NCBI RefSeq assembly: GCF_900106665.1 | Contig: NZ_FNNA01000001.1 | Coordinates: forward strand, 310,001 to 374,000 | From: Paracoccus sanguinis | Lineage (GTDB): Bacteria; Pseudomonadota; Alphaproteobacteria; Rhodobacterales; Rhodobacteraceae | Direction: 5' to 3' | DNA: 64,000 bases | Shown here: positions 28,586-38,494 of the stretch, piece by piece | How positions within the stretch are numbered: position 1 is the first letter of the stretch | How the letters are laid out: each line of letters opens with the position of its first letter | Translations under genes and position numbers: made by a program | Notes under the pieces: model-generated | Database searches by the model: none | Told to the model about the DNA's origin: nothing | What the model saw: only the letters and a program-made list of their open reading frames with translations

Positions 28586-28610
28586 TCAGGCGGGGCCAGA
28601 CCCCGCCTGA
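28586..28610 (+). promoter_or_regulatory. Intercistronic stem-loop between rpsB and tsf
   Basis: TCAGGCGGGG and CCCCGCCTGA form a perfect 10-bp stem around a 5-base loop, with no T-tract after it. It lies midway between the rpsB stop and the tsf ribosome binding site. It could act as a partial attenuator or as an mRNA-stabilising element that sets the S2 to EF-Ts ratio. Confidence 0.6.
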
Positions 28611-28635
28611 CGCATTGACCAACAAGGAGAAGACC

Positions 28636-29523
28636 ATGGCTATCACGGCCGCGATGGTGAAAGAGCTGCGCGAATCGACCGGCGCGGGGATGATGGACGC
28701 CAAGAAGGCGCTCGAGGAGACCTCGGGCGACATGGAGGCCGCGGTGGACTGGCTGAGGACCAAGGGTCTGGCCAAGGCCGCCAAGAAATCCGGCCGCGTG
28801 GCCGCCGAAGGGCTGGTCGCGGTCGCCGTCAAGGACGGCAAGGGCGTGGCGGTCGAGGTGAACTCGGAAACCGACTTCGTCGGCAAGAACGAAGAGTTCC
28901 AGTCGATGGTCCGCGGCATCGCGGAAACCGCGCTCGGCACCGCTTCGGTCGAAGAGCTGGCGGCGGCGCCCCTGAACGGCAAGCCGGTGAGCGAAGTGCT
29001 GACCGACGCGATCGCCAAGATCGGCGAGAACATGACCCTGCGCCGGATGGTGACGGTCGAGGGCGACACGGTCGTCTCGTACGTCCACAACGCCGCGGCG
29101 CCGAATATGGGCAAGATCGGCGTGCTGGTCGCGCTCAAGGGCGACGCCGCCAAGGCGGCCGAGCTGGGCAAGCAGATCGCCATGCACATCGCGGCGACCT
29201 CGCCGGCCTCGCTCTCCGAGGCGGATCTCGACCCGGCGCTGGTCGAGCGTGAGAAGTCGGTGCTGACCGAGCAGGCCCGCGAATCGGGCAAGCCGGATTC
29301 GGTGATCGAGAAGATGATCGTCGGCCGGATGGCCAAGTTCTTCGAAGAGGTGACGCTGCTCGGGCAGAAGTTCGTCATCAACCCGGACGTGACCGTGGCC
29401 CAGGCGGCCAAGGACGCGGGCGTCGAGGTGACGGGCTACGCCCGCGTCGCCGTCGGCGAGGGGATCGAGAAGAAAGAGGAAGACTTCGCCGCCGAAGTCG
29501 CCAAGACGCTGAAAGGCGCCTGA
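28636..29523 (+). CDS. tsf: Elongation factor Ts
   Basis: EF-Ts is the nucleotide exchange factor that regenerates EF-Tu-GTP during translation. The 295-aa protein has the N-terminal UBA-like domain ([26 protein letters not shown]) and the [10 protein letters not shown] motif in the core, then HIAATSP and [14 protein letters not shown]. Length is normal. ATG 28636 follows AAGGAGA, and the frame opens a few codons upstream at 28615. It is the second gene of the rpsB-tsf unit and is followed by an intrinsic terminator. Confidence 0.98.
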   Translation: MAITAAMVKELRESTGAGMMDAKKALEETSGDMEAAVDWLRTKGLAKAAKKSGRVAAEGLVAVAVKDGKGVAVEVNSETDFVGKNEEFQSMVRGIAETALGTASVEELAAAPLNGKPVSEVLTDAIAKIGENMTLRRMVTVEGDTVVSYVHNAAAPNMGKIGVLVALKGDAAKAAELGKQIAMHIAATSPASLSEADLDPALVEREKSVLTEQARESGKPDSVIEKMIVGRMAKFFEEVTLLGQKFVINPDVTVAQAAKDAGVEVTGYARVAVGEGIEKKEEDFAAEVAKTLKGA

Positions 29524-29555
29524 TCCTCAAGGCCGCGGCGTCACGCACGGCATCA

Positions 29556-29585
29556 GGCCGGTCCCTGTGGGGGCCGGCTTTTTTG
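29556..29585 (+). terminator. Intrinsic terminator after tsf
   Basis: GCCGGTCCC and GGGGGCCGGC form a GC-rich stem with a short TGTG loop, followed directly by TTTTTTG. It ends the rpsB-tsf transcript 33 bases after the tsf stop. Confidence 0.85.
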
Positions 29586-30119
29586 TTGCGTTGGGGGTGG
29601 GGCGGCGGGCGGCGGGGTGCTGGGTTGGAGACGGGCGGCAGGGGGCGGGGCGCCGCGAGAGTGGCTAACGCCGCGGCCCGTGACCCACGCGGAAAGACGG
29701 GCGGCCGGGGGAACCGCTGAGCGAACTGCGGTGACGGCACCCCGCGCTGGCCCTGCCGTGCAGAGGCGCCGATGCGGCGGCCAATAGCCGGGAGACCGGA
29801 GGCTTTGGAGGTGCTCGGTATCAGATCAGGCGTCAGCCGCCGGGGCGTTGACGTGCTCGCGCGAGGCCCTAGGGACCGGCTGACGCGGCGACCAGCGGGC
29901 GAGGCTTTGGCTATCTCCAACGGGTCAACGCCGCGATCGGGAGGGGATTGGGGAGGCCACGCGTGCGTGGGGCGTTGCCAGCCTGAGAGCCGCAGCGGCT
30001 AGAGGGTCAGCAAACCCCCACGCAGGGACGACAGAACCACCGAAAGCCGCGCGACAATGCCCGGCACCGGTACCGTGGGGATGCGGCACAGCGGTCCCCC
30101 AGCACACCTACCCCCAAAT
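29586..30119. other. Gene-free 0.5-kb stretch
   Basis: Between the tsf terminator and the 3' end of the Anbu gene, no convincing coding frame, RNA family or repeat was recognised on either strand. The sequence is GC-rich like its neighbours, unlike the AT-richer stretch near tRNA-Arg. Confidence 0.5.
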
Positions 30120-31094
30120 TCAGCCGGTGCGCGGGCCGCCGGGGGCGGTGGGGGCGGGCTCGGCGAGGCCGGCGGCGGCGGGGTCGTCGTTCACCGGGAC
30201 CGAGACCGTGGGGTTGACCTCGACTGCCTCGGCGGGGGCCGGAGCGCCGCGCTCGGCGGGGGGCGTTGCGGTCGCCTCAGCGCCCGGCCGGGGGGAGGAT
30301 GGTGCAGCGGGTGCCGTCGCCCCGTTCCCCGGCAGCGGGGTGTCCGAGGGGCTGGCCACGCAGGGCAGCTCGGGGTCGGGCAGCGCGTTCAGCGCCTCGG
30401 CCAGCGACTGCCCCCACCGCGAGGAGATCATGCTGTAATAGGGGTCCGCCTCGCCCATCCGCAGCCGCGTGGTGGCGAAGCTGTCGCGGGCCATCAGCGT
30501 CACGTCCACCGGCAGCCCGACCGAGAGGTTCGCTTTGATCGTCGAATCGAAGCTCACCGTCAGCAGCTTGACCGCCTCGCGGAAGCTCATGTCGGGGCGG
30601 TAGGCGCGCACGATGATCGGGCGGCCGTATTTCGTCTCGCCGATCTGGAAGAACGGCGTGTCGGGCGTGGCCTCGATGAAGTTGCCCTCGGGGTAGATCA
30701 GGAACAGCCGCGGCGGCGCGCCGGCGATCTGCCCGCCGAGGATCATGCTGGCCGAGAACTTCGAGGCCGCGGTCTGCCCGGCGGCATCCTCGCGCCGCTT
30801 GATCTCGTCGCGCAAGAGGTCGCCCAGCATCTGCGCCGTGGCGAACATCGACGGCTGCGAGAGCAGCGACATCCCGCGCTCGTCGGGCGCCGCGGTGCGG
30901 TCCTCGAGCCGGCCGACCACGGCCTGGGTGGTGGCGAGGTTTCCGGCCGTCATCAGGACCAGCGTCCGCTCTCCCGGCTGGGTCCAGACGCGGGTCTTGC
31001 AGAACACCGACACGTTGTCGACGCCCGCGTTGGTGCGGGTGTCGGACATGAACACCAACCCGCGGTCGAGCATCACGCCCACGCAATAGGTCAT
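30120..31094 (-). CDS. Proteasome-type protease Anbu
   Basis: Anbu is a bacterial relative of the 20S proteasome beta subunit and HslV, thought to form rings or helices. The 324-aa product begins MTYCVGVMLDRGLVFMSDTRTNAGVDN. The nucleophile would be Thr2 after Met removal, followed by the SDTRTNAG motif with the catalytic-site Asp and a downstream RPIIVRAYRPDMSF block. The core ends near residue 240. A further roughly 80 residues form a Pro/Ala/Thr-rich, probably disordered tail not usual for the family. It is the last gene of a four-gene set with transglutaminase, alpha-E and ATP-grasp proteins, the standard Anbu neighbourhood. Confidence 0.93.
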   Translation of the reverse strand: MTYCVGVMLDRGLVFMSDTRTNAGVDNVSVFCKTRVWTQPGERTLVLMTAGNLATTQAVVGRLEDRTAAPDERGMSLLSQPSMFATAQMLGDLLRDEIKRREDAAGQTAASKFSASMILGGQIAGAPPRLFLIYPEGNFIEATPDTPFFQIGETKYGRPIIVRAYRPDMSFREAVKLLTVSFDSTIKANLSVGLPVDVTLMARDSFATTRLRMGEADPYYSMISSRWGQSLAEALNALPDPELPCVASPSDTPLPGNGATAPAAPSSPRPGAEATATPPAERGAPAPAEAVEVNPTVSVPVNDDPAAAGLAEPAPTAPGGPRTG

Positions 31095-31149
31095 CGCCGG
31101 CGTCTCCTTCTGGCGCCCCGCGCGTGTGCGGGCGGCGGTCGTCTTATGG

Positions 31150-31989
31150 TCATTGCTCGCCGACGTGCAAGTGGACGTGCAGGTCTTCGGCGTGGGCGCC
31201 GTAGCGGACCCCGCCCATCGGCGCGGCCTCGTCATAGTCGCGCCCGACGGCGAGGCGCACGTAGCGGTCGTCCGGGCTGATCCGGTTCGAGGGGTCGAAG
31301 CCGACCCAGCCCAGCCCCTCGAGATGCAACTCGACCCAGGCGTGGGTGGCGGTCTGGTCCTCGCGGTCGTCGAGCCTCAGGTAGCCCGAGACGTAGCGCG
31401 CCGGGATGCCGAAGCGGCGGGCGACGGCGGCCATGACATGGGCGTGGTCCTGGCAGACCCCGGCGCCGCGGGCCAGCGCCTCTTCGGCGGTCGTGGCGGG
31501 GTGGGTGTCGTCCACGTCATAGGCCACGGCGTCGGCGACCGCCGCCATCATCCGGTGCGCGAGGCCGAGGCCCACCTGCCCCGCCACCACCGGCGCCACC
31601 GCCGGTCCGCCCGCATCGGGCCCGCCGAGGTCCGCGACCAGCCGCGCCACCCCCTCGCCCGGCATCGTCAGCGCCGTCGGCCGGGTGAAGAGCCACAGCG
31701 GCGCCAGCGCCCGGTGCGGGCCGAAGACGCCCGCCGTCTCGCGCGTCTCGACCACCCCCTCGGCGGTCACGGCGACCCGGTCGCAGCCCTGCGCCATCGA
31801 GACCAGCCACACCTCGTTGCCCAGGTGGTCGCGGAAGGCCACCTGCCGCTCGACCCCCTCGAGGCCGATGCGCCAGTCGATCACCCGCTGCGGCCCGAGG
31901 CTGCGGGGCGTGACGCGCAGCCGCATGACCCCGTAGTTCGGCGCCGCCTCGTAGCGATATTCGGTGCGGTGGCGGATCGAGAGCAGCAT
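31150..31989 (-). CDS. Transglutaminase-like protein of the Anbu cluster
   Basis: The 279-aa protein has an N-terminal beta domain (MLLSIRHRTEYRYEAAPNYGVMRLRVTPRS) and a C-terminal transglutaminase/papain-like core. The catalytic triad is visible as Cys in GAGVCQDHAHVMAAV (near residue 183), His in THAWVEL and Asp in VGFDPSN. It is a predicted cysteine peptidase or amide-bond enzyme, possibly acting on peptides made by the adjacent ATP-grasp protein. The gene lies 4 bases after the alpha-E gene and 55 bases before the Anbu gene. Confidence 0.92.
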   Translation of the reverse strand: MLLSIRHRTEYRYEAAPNYGVMRLRVTPRSLGPQRVIDWRIGLEGVERQVAFRDHLGNEVWLVSMAQGCDRVAVTAEGVVETRETAGVFGPHRALAPLWLFTRPTALTMPGEGVARLVADLGGPDAGGPAVAPVVAGQVGLGLAHRMMAAVADAVAYDVDDTHPATTAEEALARGAGVCQDHAHVMAAVARRFGIPARYVSGYLRLDDREDQTATHAWVELHLEGLGWVGFDPSNRISPDDRYVRLAVGRDYDEAAPMGGVRYGAHAEDLHVHLHVGEQ

Positions 31990-31993
31990 CGGG

Positions 31994-32968
31994 TCACTCC
32001 GTGAAGCGGTAGTCGCGGGCGATCGCCGCGGCGAGGCGCGCGTTGTCGGCCAGGAAGGCCTGCAGGAACTCGTGCAGCCCCTCCTCGAACACCTCGTCGA
32101 TGTCGCGCTCGGAGAGCATCCGGTTCAGCGCCTCGGCCTCGGCGTGGCAGGGCTGGCGGGTGCCATAGTCCCGCGCCAGATCGGCCAGCGCGGCCGAGAT
32201 CTCGGCGTGGCAGAACGCCAGCGAACGCGGCATCCGCCGGTTCAGGATCAGGAAATCGGCGGTGTTGGCGGCCGAGATGTCGGCGTCATAGAGCCATTTG
32301 TAGGCCTTGTGCGCCGAGACCGAGCGCAGGATCGAATCCCATTGCGTCTGGTCGAGCGCCGAGCCGACCCAGGCGGTCGAGGGCAGCAGGTGGTAATACT
32401 TGACGTTGAGGATGCGCGCCGTGGTGTCGGCGCGTTCCAGGTGCAGCCCGAGGCGGATGAACTGATAGCCCGGGGTGCGCAGGATGGTGTTGACCGTCAT
32501 CCCGCGGATGAGCGCCGTGGCCTGCTTGATGCGGCCCAGCACGGCGGGCAGGTCGGCCTCGCGCACCGGCCGGGCGAGCTCGTCGGCGACCATGCGCCAG
32601 GCCTCGTTCACGGCCTCCCACGCGTCGCGGGTCAGGGCGGTGCGGACCATGCGGGCGTTGGTGCGGCCCTGCAGCAGGCAGTTGCGGACGCTCGAGGGGT
32701 TCTCGGGCGCGCGCAGCAGGAAGTCGATGGCGGTGTCGGGGTCGGGCTGGTCGTCCAGCGCCCCGTGGGTGGCGGTGAAGGCCTCGAGCACGCCGGCGCT
32801 TTCGAGGACCGAGCGCCAGTCGGCCTCGGCGGTGCCGCGGGTCAGGGCCATGTGCAGGCCGGCGTCGACCAGCCGGGCCATCGCCTCGCCCCGCTCGATC
32901 TGGCGGGCCATCCAGAACAGCCCGTCGGCGGTGCGGCCGAGGAGGATGGTGCGGGAATGGGCGGTCAT
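31994..32968 (-). CDS. Alpha-E (DUF403) domain protein
   Basis: The 324-aa, all-helical protein belongs to the alpha-E family. It has the characteristic N-terminal LLGRTADGLFWMARQIERGEAMARLVD segment, a central CLLQGRTNARMVR block, and FIRLGLHLERADTTARILNVKY. Biochemical function is unproven. It always travels with circularly permuted ATP-grasp and transglutaminase genes, and comparative work has proposed the set makes or degrades a small peptide tag. The ATG overlaps the ATP-grasp stop by 4 bases. Confidence 0.93.
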   Translation of the reverse strand: MTAHSRTILLGRTADGLFWMARQIERGEAMARLVDAGLHMALTRGTAEADWRSVLESAGVLEAFTATHGALDDQPDPDTAIDFLLRAPENPSSVRNCLLQGRTNARMVRTALTRDAWEAVNEAWRMVADELARPVREADLPAVLGRIKQATALIRGMTVNTILRTPGYQFIRLGLHLERADTTARILNVKYYHLLPSTAWVGSALDQTQWDSILRSVSAHKAYKWLYDADISAANTADFLILNRRMPRSLAFCHAEISAALADLARDYGTRQPCHAEAEALNRMLSERDIDEVFEEGLHEFLQAFLADNARLAAAIARDYRFTE

Positions 32969-34608
32969 TGCTGCCCCTCCGTCGCGGTGGGTTGGGCGGG
33001 GGTGGGCTGGGTGTCAGGCGGGGTGGAGGGGGTTGGGCGCTGCGACTGCGACTGCCTTTGCCCCTGTGCCTCTCCCTGCGACTGACCCTGGGCCTGTGAC
33101 TGTCCCTGTGACTGACCCTGCGATTGTCCCTGTCCCTGCCCCTGCCGCATCGGCACCCGTGCCCCGAACGCGCCGCGCCCGTTGGTCACGGCGGACGCCC
33201 CGTCGCGCAGCACCCAGGTGTCCTTGGTGCCCCCGCCCTGCGACGAGTTGACGACCAGCGAGCCCTCTTTCAGCGCCACCCGTGTAAGCCCGCCCGGGAC
33301 GATCCGCACCCCGTCACCGACCAGCGCGAAGGGCCGCAGATCGACGTGGCGCGGCGCCAGCCCCGCCTTGGTCAGCACCGGACAGGTCGAGAGCGCCAGC
33401 GTCGGCTGGGCGATATAGTTCGCGGGCCGGGCCTTCAGCTTTTCGGCGAAGGCCTCGCGTTCGGCGCGGCTGGCGGCGGGGCCGACCAGCATCCCGTAGC
33501 CGCCCGAACCATGCACCTCCTTCACCACCAGCTCGTCCAGCCGGTCGAGGACATGGGCGAGGTTCTCGGGCTCGGAGCAGCGCAGCGTCGGGATGTTCGA
33601 CAGGATCGGTTCTTCGCCGGTGTAGAAGCGGATGATCTCGGGCATGTAGGAATAGACCGCCTTGTCGTCGGCCACCCCGGTCCCCGGCGCGTTGGCGATG
33701 GTGATGTTGCCGGCGCGGTAGACATCCATGATCCCCGGCACCCCCAGCACGCTGTCGGGGCGGAAGCTCAGCGGGTCGAGGTAGTCGTCGTCGATCCGGC
33801 GATAGAGCACGTCGATGCGGCGATAGCCCTCGGTCGTGCGCATGGCGACGTGGCCGTCGACCACCCGCAGGTCGGCGCCCTCGACCAGCTGCACCCCCAT
33901 CTGGTCGGCGAGGAAGGCGTGCTCGTAATAGGCCGAGTTGTTCACCCCCGGCGTCATCACCGCGACCGCGGGCTGCGCGGGCGCGCGGGCCGGGCGCGCC
34001 GCCGACAGCGAGCGGCGCAGGAGCTTGGGATAGTCCTCGATCGGCTCGACCCGGTTCTGCATGAACAGCTCGGGGAAGAGCTGCATCATCGTCTCGCGGT
34101 TCTCGAGCATGTAGCTGACCCCCGAGGGGGTGCGGCAGTTGTCCTCGAGCACCTGGAACTCGTTCTCGGCGGTGCGGACGATGTCGGTGCCGACGATGTG
34201 GGTGTAGATGCCGCCGGGCGGCGTCATGCCGATCATCTGCGGCAGGAAGGCGTCGTTGGTGGCGATCAGCTCGAGCGGGACGATGCCGGCGCGGATCACC
34301 TCCTGCCGGTGATAGATGTCGTGCAGGAACGAGTTGATGGCGCGGACCCGCTGCTCGATCCCGCGGGCGAGCCGCGCCCACTCGGCGGCCGAGAGGATGC
34401 GCGGCACGATGTCGAAGGGGATCAGCCGCTCGGTCGCCTGTTCCTCGCCATAGACGGCGAAGGTGATGCCGGTGCGGCGGAACACCTCTTCGGCGTCGGC
34501 GGCCTTGCGGGCCATCAGGTCGTCGGGCTGGCTGGCGAGCCAGCGGGAGAACTCGGCATAGGGGGCCCGCACCCCCTGCCCCTCGGTCATTTCGTCGAAC
34601 GCAGTCAT
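32965..34608 (-). CDS. Circularly permuted ATP-grasp type 2 protein with Gln/Ser/Gly tail
   Basis: The 547-aa product is a predicted ATP-dependent carboxylate-amine ligase. It contains DIVPRILSAAEWARLARGIEQR near residue 65, DNCRTPSGVSYMLENRE near 155, LYRRIDDDYLDPLSF, VADDKAVYSYMPEII, and the ATP-grasp-like VVKEVHGSGGYGMLVGP. The last roughly 60 residues are low complexity, made of GQSQ and GQGQ repeats then Pro/Thr, encoded by a 12-bp-period DNA repeat. ATG 34608 was chosen as conserved sequence begins there; the frame opens earlier. It is the first gene of the Anbu cluster. Confidence 0.92.
   Translation of the reverse strand: MTAFDEMTEGQGVRAPYAEFSRWLASQPDDLMARKAADAEEVFRRTGITFAVYGEEQATERLIPFDIVPRILSAAEWARLARGIEQRVRAINSFLHDIYHRQEVIRAGIVPLELIATNDAFLPQMIGMTPPGGIYTHIVGTDIVRTAENEFQVLEDNCRTPSGVSYMLENRETMMQLFPELFMQNRVEPIEDYPKLLRRSLSAARPARAPAQPAVAVMTPGVNNSAYYEHAFLADQMGVQLVEGADLRVVDGHVAMRTTEGYRRIDVLYRRIDDDYLDPLSFRPDSVLGVPGIMDVYRAGNITIANAPGTGVADDKAVYSYMPEIIRFYTGEEPILSNIPTLRCSEPENLAHVLDRLDELVVKEVHGSGGYGMLVGPAASRAEREAFAEKLKARPANYIAQPTLALSTCPVLTKAGLAPRHVDLRPFALVGDGVRIVPGGLTRVALKEGSLVVNSSQGGGTKDTWVLRDGASAVTNGRGAFGARVPMRQGQGQGQSQGQSQGQSQAQGQSQGEAQGQRQSQSQRPTPSTPPDTQPTPAQPTATEGQQ
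33040..33150. repeat. 12-bp-period coding repeat in the ATP-grasp gene
   Basis: On the minus strand, units such as CAGGGTCAGTCA repeat imperfectly through this stretch and encode the GQSQ-rich C-terminal tail of the ATP-grasp protein. The copy number could vary by slippage without breaking the frame. Confidence 0.75.
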
Positions 34609-34735
34609 GGTCACCTCTCGGGGACCACTGTGGCGCGGCGCGGGCGGCGGGGGCAAGGGGATGGGGCGCGTGCTCCGGCCCCCGGGGGGCACGCTGCCCA
34701 AGGCTTGGGCAGTCGCGCCGGGGTGCCCGCGCGGC

Positions 34736-35425
34736 TCAGCCGAGCGAGTAGCCCGTGCCGCGGACCGTGCGCACCGGGTTGTCGCCGCCATGCGCCATCA
34801 GCGCCTTGCGCAGCCGGCCCACGTGGACGTCGATGGTGCGGGTATCCACATAGATGTCGCGGCCCCACACCCGGTCGAGCAGCTGCTCGCGGGTCCAGAC
34901 CCGACCCGGACGCTCCATCAGCGTCGAGAGCAGGCGGAACTCGGTCGGGCCGAGGTGCAGCGTCTTGCCCGAGCGGAAGACGCGATGCTCGCCCGCGTCC
35001 AGCAGGATGTCCTGGAAGCTTAGCCGCTCGCCCATCGTGGCCGGGCGGGTGCGGCGCAGCTGGGTGCGCAGCCGGGCCATCAGCTCGACCACCGAATAGG
35101 GCTTCACCACGTAGTCGTCGGCCCCGGTCTCGAGGCCGCGCACCCGGTCGCCCTCGTCCGAGCGGGCCGAGAGCATGACGATGGGGATATGGCGGGTGTC
35201 GGGGTCGGCCTTGACCCGGCGGCAGATCTCGATGCCCGAGACGTTCGGCAGCATCCAGTCCAGCACCATCAGGTCCGGGTTCTCTTCGGCCACCAGCAGC
35301 AGCGCCTCGTCCCCGGTCTCGGCCGAGACGACGCGGAAGCCCTCGGCCTCGAGGTTGTAGGTCAGCACCTCACGCTGGGCGCCCTCATCCTCGACGAGGA
35401 GGATGCAGGGTTGCTGAATGCTCAT
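34736..35425 (-). CDS. phoB: Phosphate regulon response regulator PhoB
   Basis: PhoB activates phosphate-starvation genes when phosphorylated by PhoR. The 229-aa protein has a receiver domain (LLVEDEGAQREV; phospho-Asp in LMVLDWMLPNVSG near residue 56; MLSARSDE; VVKPYSVVEL). An OmpR-type winged helix follows, with HLGPTEFRLLSTLMERPGRVWTREQLLDRVWG and TIDVHVGRLRKAL. It is the last gene of the pstSCAB-phoU-phoB series. A fitting multi-site PhoB box lies in front of pstS, so the operon is probably autoregulated. Confidence 0.96.
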   Translation of the reverse strand: MSIQQPCILLVEDEGAQREVLTYNLEAEGFRVVSAETGDEALLLVAEENPDLMVLDWMLPNVSGIEICRRVKADPDTRHIPIVMLSARSDEGDRVRGLETGADDYVVKPYSVVELMARLRTQLRRTRPATMGERLSFQDILLDAGEHRVFRSGKTLHLGPTEFRLLSTLMERPGRVWTREQLLDRVWGRDIYVDTRTIDVHVGRLRKALMAHGGDNPVRTVRGTGYSLG

Positions 35426-35500
35426 CGGGTCTCCTCCGTGTCATCAGGGCGCGCGCGGGGAAATACCGGCGCGCGCCGGGTTGGCAGCGGCGGGCGCGGC

Positions 35501-36268
35501 TCAGCCGGCGCCGGGGGCGGGACGCGGCGCCGGGCCCGCGCCGGGGTCGGCGGGCGCTTCGACGGGGGGCCGGGCGACGCTGTCGCTTTTCGGGCGCGCA
35601 TCCTCGGGCAGCGTGCCCGAGACGAGATACAGCACCTGCTCGGCGATCGAGGTCGCGTGGTCGCCCATGCGCTCGATGTTCTTGGCGATGAAATGCAGGT
35701 GCATGCACGAGGTGATGTTGCGCGGATCCTCCATCATGTAGGTGAGGAACTCGCGGAACAGCGCGTTGTACATCTGGTCGACCTCAAGGTCGCGCGCCCG
35801 CACGTCCGCGGCCAGCGCCGCGTCGCGGTGGACGTAGCTGTCGAGCGCATCCTTGAGCATCGTCTCGACCGTGCCCGACATCCGCCGCAGCGCCATGCCG
35901 GCGCCGTCGATGGCCGGCAGATGCGACAGCACATGGGTGCGCTTGGCGATGTTCTTGGCGTAGTCGCCCACCCGCTCGAGGCTGCCCGAGATCTTGATGA
36001 CCGTCAGCACCACCCGCAGGTCGGTGGCGTTCGGGGCGCGCAGCGCGATCACCCGCGCGGCTTCCTCGTTGATCTGCTGCTCGAGCGCGTCGATGGCGCG
36101 GTCGCGGCGGCGGACCTCTTCGGCCAGCTCGTCGTCGCGGGTCTCGAGCGCGCGGGCGGCCTCGTCGATGGCGGTCTCGACGAGCCCGCCCATCTTGACG
36201 ACCAGCGCCTGCACGGTCTCGAGGTCGCGGTCAAACGCCGAGGCGATGTGGCGGTCGGTGGTGTTCAT
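35501..36268 (-). CDS. phoU: Phosphate signalling regulator PhoU
   Basis: PhoU links Pst transport to PhoR and restrains the Pho response when phosphate is plentiful. The 255-aa protein has two homologous three-helix bundles, each with a metal-binding E/DxxxD-type motif (for example RDRAIDALEQ and RDLEVDQMYNAL). It starts MNTTDRHIASAFDRDLETVQALV. The C-terminus carries an extra Pro/Ala-rich stretch of about 30 residues beyond the usual end. It lies between pstB (31 bases upstream) and phoB. Confidence 0.95.
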   Translation of the reverse strand: MNTTDRHIASAFDRDLETVQALVVKMGGLVETAIDEAARALETRDDELAEEVRRRDRAIDALEQQINEEAARVIALRAPNATDLRVVLTVIKISGSLERVGDYAKNIAKRTHVLSHLPAIDGAGMALRRMSGTVETMLKDALDSYVHRDAALAADVRARDLEVDQMYNALFREFLTYMMEDPRNITSCMHLHFIAKNIERMGDHATSIAEQVLYLVSGTLPEDARPKSDSVARPPVEAPADPGAGPAPRPAPGAG

Positions 36269-36298
36269 GGGGCAGTCCTCCGGTCGCGTGCCTGCGGG

Positions 36299-37102
<804 letters not shown>

Positions 37103-37123
37103 CTTAGGGATCCCCTTGATCGC

Positions 37124-38494
37124 TCACCAGCGCCGTTCAAAGCGGCGGCGCAGATAGATGGCCAGAAGGTTCATCGCCAGCAGGAACACCAGCAGGACGA
37201 TGATGGCGCCCGAGGCGCGCTCGAAAAACGCAGGGTCGGCGCGCTGGGTCCAGTTGTAGACCTGCACCGGCAGGGCCGAGGCGGGCTCGAACAGGCCCTG
37301 CGGCGGGGCCGACGGGTAGTTGGCGACGAACGCCACCATGCCGATCAGCAAGAGCGGCGCGGTCTCGCCCAGCGCCTGCGCCAGCCCGATGATGGTGCCG
37401 GTCAGGATGCCCGGCATGGCCAGCGGCACGACGTGGTGAAAGACCGTCTGCATCCGGCTCGCGCCCACGCCCAGGGCCGCGTCGCGGATCGACGGCGGCA
37501 CCGCCTTGAGCGCGGCACGGGTCGAGATGATGATCGTCGGCAGCGTCATCAGCGTCAGCACCAGCCCCCCCACGATGGGCGCCGAGCGTGGCAGCCCCAC
37601 CAGGTTGATGAAGATCGCCAGACCCAGGATCCCGAACACGATCGAGGGCACCGCCGCGAGGTTGGCGATGTTGACCTCGATCAGGTCCGTCAGGCGGTTC
37701 TGGGGGGCGAACTCCTCGAGGTAGATGGAGGCCGCGACCCCGATCGGCAAGGACAGCACCAGCACGATCAGCATCATGTAGAACGAGCCGAGGATGGCGA
37801 TCCCGAGGCCCGCCGCCTCGGCCCGGTTGTCCGAGCTGTCGGTGCCGGTGATGAAGCTGGGGTTGAAGCGGGTTTCCAGCTCGCCGCGCGCCTTGAGCGC
37901 CTCGGCCAGGTCGAACTGCGCCACCGAGGTGCGGGCGTCGCCGGCCGCGGATTCGCGGCTGACCCGGCCCTTGAACATCCCGTCCACGCGCGAGCTGGTC
38001 AGCGCCGGCACCTCGATCAGCGAGCCCACAAGCCCCGGATCGGCCAGCACCGCCTGCCGCAGGTCGGCGCGGGCCTGGGCCGAGAAGAACCCGGCCAGGT
38101 CCTTGTCGGCGAGGTCGGGGATGGCGATGCCGTTCGTCTCGACGAAGCCGCGCAGCGAGTTTTCCAGCAGCTTGCCGTAGCTCGTGGTCAGCACCTTGCT
38201 CATCGCCGCCGGGTCGCGGGTGCCCTGCGGATCGACGACCGAGGCCTCGATGGTCACCGGGATGGTGGCGTAGGTCTGCACGAAGGCGGTCGAGCCGTCG
38301 CGGATGATGGTGAAGAGCAGGAACACCAGCGCCAGGATCGCCGTGGCGATGGCCGCGACGCCATAGGCGCGGAACCGCCGCTCGGCCGCGTTGCGGCGCT
38401 TGGTGCGGGCGTCCTGCACCAAAAGCGACTTGCGGGCGCGCGGCGCGGCGCTGCCGCCCACGGGGCGCGGCGGGGTCGAGGTGACGTCGGTCAT
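37124..38494 (-). CDS. pstA: Phosphate ABC transporter permease PstA (long form)
   Basis: PstA is one of the two membrane permeases of the Pst importer. The 456-aa protein is longer than E. coli PstA because of an N-terminal cytoplasmic part and a roughly 180-residue periplasmic insertion after the first membrane segment, as is usual in alphaproteobacteria. The transport domain begins near residue 230 (FYMMLIVLVLSLPIGVAASIYLEEFAP) and includes the EAA-like loop ALGVGASRMQTVFHHVVPLAMPGI. It overlaps the pstC stop by 4 bases (ATGA). Confidence 0.95.
   Translation of the reverse strand: MTDVTSTPPRPVGGSAAPRARKSLLVQDARTKRRNAAERRFRAYGVAAIATAILALVFLLFTIIRDGSTAFVQTYATIPVTIEASVVDPQGTRDPAAMSKVLTTSYGKLLENSLRGFVETNGIAIPDLADKDLAGFFSAQARADLRQAVLADPGLVGSLIEVPALTSSRVDGMFKGRVSRESAAGDARTSVAQFDLAEALKARGELETRFNPSFITGTDSSDNRAEAAGLGIAILGSFYMMLIVLVLSLPIGVAASIYLEEFAPQNRLTDLIEVNIANLAAVPSIVFGILGLAIFINLVGLPRSAPIVGGLVLTLMTLPTIIISTRAALKAVPPSIRDAALGVGASRMQTVFHHVVPLAMPGILTGTIIGLAQALGETAPLLLIGMVAFVANYPSAPPQGLFEPASALPVQVYNWTQRADPAFFERASGAIIVLLVFLLAMNLLAIYLRRRFERRW

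Noticed and set aside
29586-30119. Gap after tsf examined for structured RNA such as RNase P or tmRNA
   Set aside because: No conserved core sequence of either RNA was found and no convincing structure stood out.
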